From positions 372,001 to 436,000 of the forward strand of contig JBOEGE010000004.1 of NCBI GenBank assembly GCA_050633265.1: 64,000 nucleotides of DNA, given 5' to 3'. The translations under genes were made by a program, and so were the position numbers. Numbering within the stretch: the first letter of the stretch is position 1; each line of letters opens with the position of its first letter. Below the pieces are notes generated by a model. The model did not search any database, had not been told where the DNA came from, and saw nothing but the letters and a program-made list of their open reading frames with translations. Origin of the DNA: JBLHZY01 sp050633265 (GTDB lineage Bacteria > Pseudomonadota > Alphaproteobacteria > Rhodobacterales > Rhodobacteraceae). Shown piece by piece: positions 58,649 to 64,000 of the stretch.

Positions 58649-61519
58649 ATGAAAGATTTCATCCTTCCCGATGCTGATTATGGCACGCCAAAAGCCAAAG
58701 GTGCGCCCGTAAGCCTTGTGATTGATGGCAATCCGATCACTGTGCCCGCAGGGACTTCCGTGATGCGCGCCGCCAAAGAGGCTGGGATCACGGTTCCGAA
58801 ATTATGCGCCACAGATAGTGTCGAGGCATTCGGCTCTTGCCGCCTTTGCGTGGTTGAGATCGAGGGGATGCGCGGCACGCCCGCCTCCTGCACAACGCCC
58901 GTTTCCGAGGGCATGCAAGTCCATACCCAAAGCGCGCCGGTGAAGCGCATTCGCAAGGGTGTGATGGAGCTTTATATCTCGGATCACCCGCTTGATTGCC
59001 TGACCTGTGCGGCCAATGGCGATTGCGAATTGCAGGATATGGCGGGGGCTGTTGGCCTTCGGGACGTGCGCTATGCGCCGGGCGAAAACCACTTTGAGGC
59101 GCGGGCGAGCGCGGGCGATAATCCGCAGTATATTCCTGCCGATGATAGCAATCCCTACTTCACATATGATCCTTCCAAATGCATCGTTTGTTCGCGCTGC
59201 GTGCGCGCCTGCGAAGAGGTTCAAGGAACTTTTGCCCTAACGATTGAAGGCAGTGGATTTAACAGCCGCGTATCCGCCGGCATGTCCGAGAGCTTCATGG
59301 AAAGCGAATGCGTCAGCTGCGGCGCTTGCGTCCAAGCTTGCCCCACCGCCACGCTAACCGAAAAGAGCATCATCGAGATCGGCACGCCTGAGCATAGCGT
59401 GATCACCACATGCGCCTATTGCGGGGTTGGCTGCTCATTCAAGGCCGAGATGCGCGGCGATGAATTGGTGCGCATGGTCCCCTATAAACACGGCAAGGCC
59501 AATCGCGGCCACTCCTGCGTAAAGGGCCGCTTTGCTTACGGTTATGCAAGCCATTCAGACCGCATCACAGCGCCGATGATCCGCGAGAAAATCTCTGATC
59601 CTTGGCGCGAAGTTTCTTGGGAAGAGGCGCTGCGCTTTTCCGCCAATCGCCTGCGCGGGATCCAAGCCAAACACGGGGTGAATTCCATCGGCGGCATCAC
59701 CTCTTCGCGCTGCACCAATGAGGAAACTTACCTCGTTCAAAAGCTGATCCGCGCGGTCTTTGGCAATAACAACACCGATACCTGCGCGCGCGTTTGCCAC
59801 TCTCCAACCGGCTACGGCCTTGGCCAAACTTTCGGCACGTCCGCCGGCACGCAAGATTTCGACAGTGTCGAGCACACCGATATCGCGATGATCATCGGCG
59901 CCAATCCCACGGATGGGCATCCGGTTTTTGCCTCTCGCCTCAAGAAGCGATTGCGCGCGGGCGGCAAGCTGATCGTGCTTGATCCGCGCCGCATTGATCT
60001 GCTCAATTCTGCCCATATCGGCGAGCGGCATCACCTTGCCCTTACGCCCGGAACCAATGTTGCCGTGCTCTCTGCCATTGCGCATGTGATCGTCACCGAA
60101 GGCCTGCATGACGAGACCTTTATTCGCGAGCGCTGCGATATGGAGGCCTTTGCAGATTATGCCGCCTTCATCGCCGAGCCGCGCCATGCGCCAGAGGCAA
60201 CCGAGATGCTCACCCGCGTGCCTGCGAGCGAGCTGCGAGAGGCGGCGCGGGCCTTTGCGCGCGCGCCCAATGGCGCGATTTATTATGGGCTCGGCGTGAC
60301 TGAGCATTCGCAAGGCTCCACCACCGTGATTGCAATCGCCAACCTTGCGATGCTCACCGGAAATATCGGGCGGCCCGGCGTTGGGGTGAACCCGTTGCGC
60401 GGGCAAAACAACGTTCAGGGGGCCTGCGATATGGGCAGTTTCCCGCATGAGCTGCCCGGCTATCGGCACGTAAAAAATCCCGAAGTGCGCGAGATATTTG
60501 AAAGCCTGTGGGGCGCAAAAATCAGCCCAGAGCCGGGGTTGCGCATCCCCAATATGCTTGATGCAGCGGTCGATGGCAGCTTCAAGGGGCTCTATGTGCA
60601 GGGCGAAGATATCCTGCAATCGGATCCCGATACGCATCATGTGGCCGCGGGATTGGCCGCGATGGATTGTGTGATCGTGCATGATTTGTTTCTTAACGAG
60701 ACAGCAAATTACGCCCATGTTTTCCTGCCCGGCTCGACCTTCCTTGAGAAGGATGGCACTTTTACCAATGCCGAGCGGCGGATCAATCGGGTGCGCCGTG
60801 TTATGGCGCCGCGCGCAGGCTTTGCCGATTGGGAAGTGACCCAAGAATTGGCGCGCGCTATGGGGGCCGATTGGGGCTATGTTCACCCGAGCCAAATCAT
60901 GGATGAAATCGCCGCAACAACGCCCAGCTTTGCCGGCGTCGATTACGCGCTTTTGGAGGAAAAAGGCTCCGTCCAGTGGCCCTGCAACGAGGCCCATCCA
61001 GAGGGCACGCCGATCATGCATGTCGATGGTTTCGTGCGCGGGCAGGGGCGCTTTATCGTTACCGAATATATCCCAACGGATGAGAAAACCGGCCCGCGTT
61101 TCCCGCTGTTGCTGACGACGGGGCGCATCCTTTCGCAGTATAACGTTGGCGCGCAAACGCGGCGCACGGAAAACGCAGCTTGGCATAGTGAGGATATCCT
61201 CGAAATCCATCCCCATGATGCAGAGCAACGCGGGTTGAAAACGGGCGATTGGGTCCGCCTTGCTTCGCGCTCGGGCGAGACGAGCCTGCGCGCAGAAGTG
61301 ACGGATCGGGTTTCCCCGGGCGTGGTTTACACAACCTTCCATCACCCTGAAACGCAGGCCAATGTGATCACCACGGATTTCTCGGATTGGGCGACGAATT
61401 GCCCGGAATACAAAGTCACGGCGGTGCAGGTTGCGCCCTCAAACGGGCCCTCGGAATGGCAGGAAGAATATGCGGCCCAAGCGATCAAGGCGCGCCGTAT
61501 TGTACCGGCGGCCGAATGA
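58649..61519 (+). CDS. fdsA: NAD-dependent formate dehydrogenase catalytic alpha subunit
   Basis: FdsA oxidises formate to carbon dioxide at a bis-molybdopterin guanine dinucleotide centre in the cytosol. The 956 residues hold a NuoG-like N-terminus with a [2Fe-2S] site (CRLCVVE), a His-Cys3 cluster (HPLDCLTCAANGDC), two [4Fe-4S] ferredoxin motifs (CIVCSRCVRAC, CVSCGACVQAC), and the catalytic part with CAYCGVGC. The molybdenum ligand is Cys383 in ARVCHSPT, so the enzyme does not need selenocysteine. I place the start at ATG 58649, one base after the DUF4287 gene, because upstream in-frame residues are unrelated. Confidence 0.96.
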   Translation: MKDFILPDADYGTPKAKGAPVSLVIDGNPITVPAGTSVMRAAKEAGITVPKLCATDSVEAFGSCRLCVVEIEGMRGTPASCTTPVSEGMQVHTQSAPVKRIRKGVMELYISDHPLDCLTCAANGDCELQDMAGAVGLRDVRYAPGENHFEARASAGDNPQYIPADDSNPYFTYDPSKCIVCSRCVRACEEVQGTFALTIEGSGFNSRVSAGMSESFMESECVSCGACVQACPTATLTEKSIIEIGTPEHSVITTCAYCGVGCSFKAEMRGDELVRMVPYKHGKANRGHSCVKGRFAYGYASHSDRITAPMIREKISDPWREVSWEEALRFSANRLRGIQAKHGVNSIGGITSSRCTNEETYLVQKLIRAVFGNNNTDTCARVCHSPTGYGLGQTFGTSAGTQDFDSVEHTDIAMIIGANPTDGHPVFASRLKKRLRAGGKLIVLDPRRIDLLNSAHIGERHHLALTPGTNVAVLSAIAHVIVTEGLHDETFIRERCDMEAFADYAAFIAEPRHAPEATEMLTRVPASELREAARAFARAPNGAIYYGLGVTEHSQGSTTVIAIANLAMLTGNIGRPGVGVNPLRGQNNVQGACDMGSFPHELPGYRHVKNPEVREIFESLWGAKISPEPGLRIPNMLDAAVDGSFKGLYVQGEDILQSDPDTHHVAAGLAAMDCVIVHDLFLNETANYAHVFLPGSTFLEKDGTFTNAERRINRVRRVMAPRAGFADWEVTQELARAMGADWGYVHPSQIMDEIAATTPSFAGVDYALLEEKGSVQWPCNEAHPEGTPIMHVDGFVRGQGRFIVTEYIPTDEKTGPRFPLLLTTGRILSQYNVGAQTRRTENAAWHSEDILEIHPHDAEQRGLKTGDWVRLASRSGETSLRAEVTDRVSPGVVYTTFHHPETQANVITTDFSDWATNCPEYKVTAVQVAPSNGPSEWQEEYAAQAIKARRIVPAAE

Positions 61520-62268
61520 GCATGGCGGGCAGGATCGCCAATGTGCTGGCCGATGAAGTGCCGATTGCGCTGGTGTTTAATGGCACGACGCAAGCGGTGA
61601 TGATGGCCACGCCAGATGATCTTGAAGACTTCGCCATTGGCTTTGCGCTGAGTGATCATGTGATCCATTCGCGCGACGAAATCGAGAGCATCGAAATCCT
61701 GCCCGCAGGCGATGGGATCGAAGCGCGCGTCTGGTTGGCTGAGGGCGCGGCAGAGGCGCTTGAGGCGCGGCGGCGGCGCATGGCGGGGCCGGTTGGCTGC
61801 GGGCTTTGCGGGATGGATTCCATTGCCGAAGCGCTGCATCCGATCAAGCCTGTGCGCGGCGAGATGGAGATGAGCGGCGCGGATATTGCGGGCGCGATGG
61901 CGGCTTTGCGCGCGGGCCAAGTGCTGCATGCGCAGACCGGTTCAACCCATGCCGCAGGGCTTTGGCGCGCGGATAGGCCGATGATAATCCGCGAAGATAT
62001 TGGCCGCCATAATGCGCTTGATAAGCTGATCGGGGCTTCGCATGGCGCGCTTGGGGCTGTGGTGATGTCGAGCCGTATCTCTGTTGATCTGGTGCAGAAA
62101 TGTGCAGGCCTTGGCGCGCCCATTCTGATAGCCGCCTCTGCGCCAACAGCCCATGCGGTGCGCCTTGCCGATCAGGCCGGGATCACCCTTGTTGGCTTTG
62201 CGCGCGGTGCGAATTTCACAGCTTTCTCGCATCCTCACAGGATCACAGCCGCCGGAGACCCCGCATAA
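61516..62268 (+). CDS. fdhD: Formate dehydrogenase sulfurtransferase FdhD
   Basis: FdhD (FdsC) delivers sulfur to the molybdenum cofactor, which formate dehydrogenase needs for activity. The 250-residue cytosolic protein has the two-Cys motif CGLCG (Cys95 and Cys98), DDLEDFAIGFALSD, REDIGRHNALDKLIG and the C-terminal SAPTAHAVRLADQAGITLVGFARG. The ATG at 61516 overlaps the fdsA stop, and its own stop shares one base with the fdsD start. This position is standard for fds operons. Confidence 0.95.
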   Translation: MSMAGRIANVLADEVPIALVFNGTTQAVMMATPDDLEDFAIGFALSDHVIHSRDEIESIEILPAGDGIEARVWLAEGAAEALEARRRRMAGPVGCGLCGMDSIAEALHPIKPVRGEMEMSGADIAGAMAALRAGQVLHAQTGSTHAAGLWRADRPMIIREDIGRHNALDKLIGASHGALGAVVMSSRISVDLVQKCAGLGAPILIAASAPTAHAVRLADQAGITLVGFARGANFTAFSHPHRITAAGDPA

Positions 62269-62507
62269 TGGACGCCGCAAAACACATCCGCATGGCCAAT
62301 CAAATCGCGGCGTTTTTTGCCAGCCAGCCGGAAGCTGCGCGCCTTCCCGGCGTGGCCGCGCATATCAATGATTTCTGGGAGCCGCGGATGCGCGCCTTTT
62401 TGCTCGAGCTGCTTGAAAGCGGCGAGGGTGAGGGCATTGATCCTCTGGTGATTTCGGCAGCGCCTTTGATCCTGCGCCCGGAGGACGCGCGCCTTCGCCG
62501 CCGTTGA
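62268..62507 (+). CDS. fdsD: NAD-dependent formate dehydrogenase delta subunit
   Basis: FdsD is a small subunit of the NAD-linked formate dehydrogenase. The 79-residue protein has the family signature RMANQIAAFFASQPEAA, then VAAHINDFWEPRMRAFLLE. No cofactor motif is visible; in related enzymes it helps maturation or stability. The ATG shares its A with the fdhD stop codon. It ends the operon; the MFS gene begins 56 bases further on. Confidence 0.93.
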   Translation: MDAAKHIRMANQIAAFFASQPEAARLPGVAAHINDFWEPRMRAFLLELLESGEGEGIDPLVISAAPLILRPEDARLRRR

Positions 62508-62563
62508 CACATCCGCGCCAAACCTCCAAGCCTTGCTGAGAAGATGCGCGATGAGGATTTAAG

Positions 62564-63745
62564 ATGAAATTGGGATTGAGCTTCGTTGTGCTTGGCTATG
62601 TGCTGAGCCAGTTTTATCGCGCTTTTCTGGCCGTTCTTGCGCCGATGTTGGCAAGCGATATTGGCGTTGGGGCGGATGTGCTTTCCAAGGCTGCGGGCTT
62701 TTGGTTTATCGCCTTTGCGCTGATGCAATTTCCTGTGGGTTGGGCGCTTGATACGATCGGGCCAAAGCGCACGGCTTCGGCATTGCTGGGCCTATGTGGC
62801 GCGGGCGGGGCTTTGCTGTTTGGTTTTGCACAGGGGCCGATGGCAATTTACGGCGCGATGATCCTGATCGGGATCGGTTGTTCGCCGGTTTTGATGGCCG
62901 GATACTATATTTTCGCCCGTATGTTTGCGCCTGCGGCCTTTGCCACTTTGGCTGGTGCGATGCTTGGCGCGGGCTCGTTTGGCAATCTGGCAAGCTCGCT
63001 TCCGCTGGCTTGGGCGGCCGAAGCATTTGGCTGGCGCGAAACGATGTTTGGGCTGGCGGGCGCGACGCTTTTGGTTGCGCTCGCGCTCGCGATTTTCCTG
63101 CGCGATCCGCCACCGGTTGAGCGGGCCGAGGGCGAGGGGCGCGGCTCGTTTATTGATCTGTTTCGGATCCGTGCGCTTTGGCCGATTTTTGCGATGATGA
63201 TTGTGAATTATGCGCCTGCTGCTGGCCTTCGCGGCGTTTGGGCGGGGCCGTTTTTTGGGGATGTGTTTGGCATGGATGCAGGCGGGATTGGCCGCGCGAC
63301 CTTGATCATGGGCTCAGCGATGATTGCGGGGGCGTTTCTTTATGGGCCGGTGGATCGGCTTGTTGGGCGGCGCAAGGCGTTGATCGCTTTTGGCAATGGG
63401 ATGGTTTTGCTCTGTTTGATTGTGCTTATCACGGTGCCGGGGCTGCGCAGTGCGGCGGCGATTGCGCTTCTTGCGGGGATCGGATTATTTGGCGCGACTT
63501 ATCCGGTTTTGATCGGGCAGGCGCGCGAACAATGCCCGCCGCATCTTATGGGGCGCGGTGTGACGCTGATGAATTTCTTTGGGATTGGCGGCGCAGGCGT
63601 GATGCAGTTGGTTACAGGGCGTGTCTTTGATGGCCAGGCAGAGCGCGCGATCGAAGCGCAATATGGCGCGGTGTTTTTGACCTTTGCGATCACGCTGGCG
63701 ATTGGGCTTTTGCTGTATTTGTTTATGCGGGTCCGGGTGCGCTAG
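62564..63745 (+). CDS. MFS transporter
   Basis: A 393-residue major facilitator protein with about 12 membrane segments. It begins with LSFVVLGYVLSQFYRAFLAVLAP and has the loop motif ALDTIGPKRTASALL between helices 2 and 3. The cytoplasmic linker (PPPVERAEGEGRG) divides the halves. The substrate cannot be assigned from sequence; nitrate/nitrite or sugar-phosphate type MFS would be alternatives, and a link to formate is possible only by position. AAGATG-type spacing before the start is weak. Confidence 0.88.
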   Translation: MKLGLSFVVLGYVLSQFYRAFLAVLAPMLASDIGVGADVLSKAAGFWFIAFALMQFPVGWALDTIGPKRTASALLGLCGAGGALLFGFAQGPMAIYGAMILIGIGCSPVLMAGYYIFARMFAPAAFATLAGAMLGAGSFGNLASSLPLAWAAEAFGWRETMFGLAGATLLVALALAIFLRDPPPVERAEGEGRGSFIDLFRIRALWPIFAMMIVNYAPAAGLRGVWAGPFFGDVFGMDAGGIGRATLIMGSAMIAGAFLYGPVDRLVGRRKALIAFGNGMVLLCLIVLITVPGLRSAAAIALLAGIGLFGATYPVLIGQAREQCPPHLMGRGVTLMNFFGIGGAGVMQLVTGRVFDGQAERAIEAQYGAVFLTFAITLAIGLLLYLFMRVRVR

Positions 63746-63787
63746 GGCGATCTGTTCAACCCAATGAATACGCGCTAGAGAGGCGGC

Positions 63788-64000
63788 ATGACTTTGAAAT
63801 CATCAGATATTGCCGTGATTGCGCCCAATCTTAAGAAGCGCCTTTCGGGGGTTACTGCGACAGTTGTGCGGCTGATCCCGGTGCAGGCGCGCAAGATTGG
63901 GATCGTCGCCACAGGGCCGGGCTTGCCGCGCGATATTCCGCATCTGCCGCTCTGGCGCGTGGCGCTTTTGCGGCGGGATCGCGCACGGGTTTGGCATGCG
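63788..64000 (+). CDS. Probable glycosyltransferase, N-terminal part (cut by window end)
   Basis: An open frame of 71 codons runs to the end of the window. It begins TLKSSDIAVIAPNLKKRLSG, then VTATVVRLIPVQ and GIVATGPGLP. This pattern, a strand followed by Asn, Lys-Arg and a Ser-Gly-Val-Thr turn, is what I associate with family 4 type glycosyltransferases in roseobacters. The catalytic part lies outside the window, so the call is tentative. A short GGCGGC precedes the ATG rather than a strong ribosome binding site. Confidence 0.65.
   Translation, partial: MTLKSSDIAVIAPNLKKRLSGVTATVVRLIPVQARKIGIVATGPGLPRDIPHLPLWRVALLRRDRARVWHA

Noticed and set aside
59555..61345. 596-codon open frame on the minus strand
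   Set aside because: It is antisense to fdsA, whose cluster motifs and Mo ligand are intact. No ribosome binding site or protein family is visible.

Overview
The window looks like chromosomal DNA of an alphaproteobacterium, most likely a Rhodobacteraceae (roseobacter-type) species. This rests on gene content: leuC-leuD with a nearby leuB, an ArsR/GAPDH/ArsJ arsenic cassette, an IalB-family protein, an fds-type NAD-linked formate dehydrogenase, and a type VI secretion locus that uses PpkA/PppA/TagF/FHA control and shows no recognisable TssJ. No rRNA, tRNA, insertion sequence, phage gene or CRISPR array was seen.

Layout. 1-6.9 kb: the 3' end of leuC, then leuD, a membrane protein, an endonuclease/exonuclease/phosphatase-family protein, an NAD(P)-binding protein divergent from a LysR regulator, and leuB. 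7.0-9.6 kb: ArsR regulator, arsenic-type GAPDH and ArsJ exporter with overlapping ends. 9.8-14.8 kb: a GbsR/MarR regulator with a two-gene RND efflux pump. 14.9-15.8 kb: an EamA transporter on the minus strand. 16.1-23.0 kb: one autotransporter of about 2,280 residues.

23.1-55.4 kb is a large type VI secretion (T6SS) locus in four blocks. Block 1 (+) is tssK-tssL-tssM-tagF-pppA-ppkA. Block 2 (-) is an ExbB-ExbD-ExbD-TonB-like set preceded by two unknown envelope proteins. Block 3 (+) is a DUF1036 protein, a secreted caspase-like protein and a membrane-anchored M23 endopeptidase/lytic transglycosylase fusion. Block 4 (-) is an unknown gene, tagH (FHA), tssA, tssB, tssC, hcp, tssE, tssF, tssG, clpV and a small protein with an EF-hand loop. 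Sheath, tube, baseplate, membrane complex and recycling ATPase are present. VgrG, PAAR, TssJ and any evident effector/immunity pair are not in the window.

The most unusual part is the link between the T6SS and an energised envelope module. The TonB-like protein keeps the SxxxH transmembrane motif. Its C-terminal domain visibly resembles the periplasmic domain of the kinase PpkA. One ExbD keeps the proton-path Asp while the other has Asn there. TssL and PpkA also carry repeated D-x-T-V-[FI]-G-G type motifs that could be phospho-threonine docking sites for the FHA protein. Together these suggest a periplasmic signal feeding both a kinase and a proton-driven envelope machine that supports the secretion apparatus, with a dedicated wall hydrolase.

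55.6-64 kb: an IalB-family periplasmic protein, then the formate dehydrogenase operon fdsG-fdsB-(DUF4287 gene)-fdsA-fdhD-fdsD, an MFS transporter, and the start of a glycosyltransferase-like gene cut by the window end.
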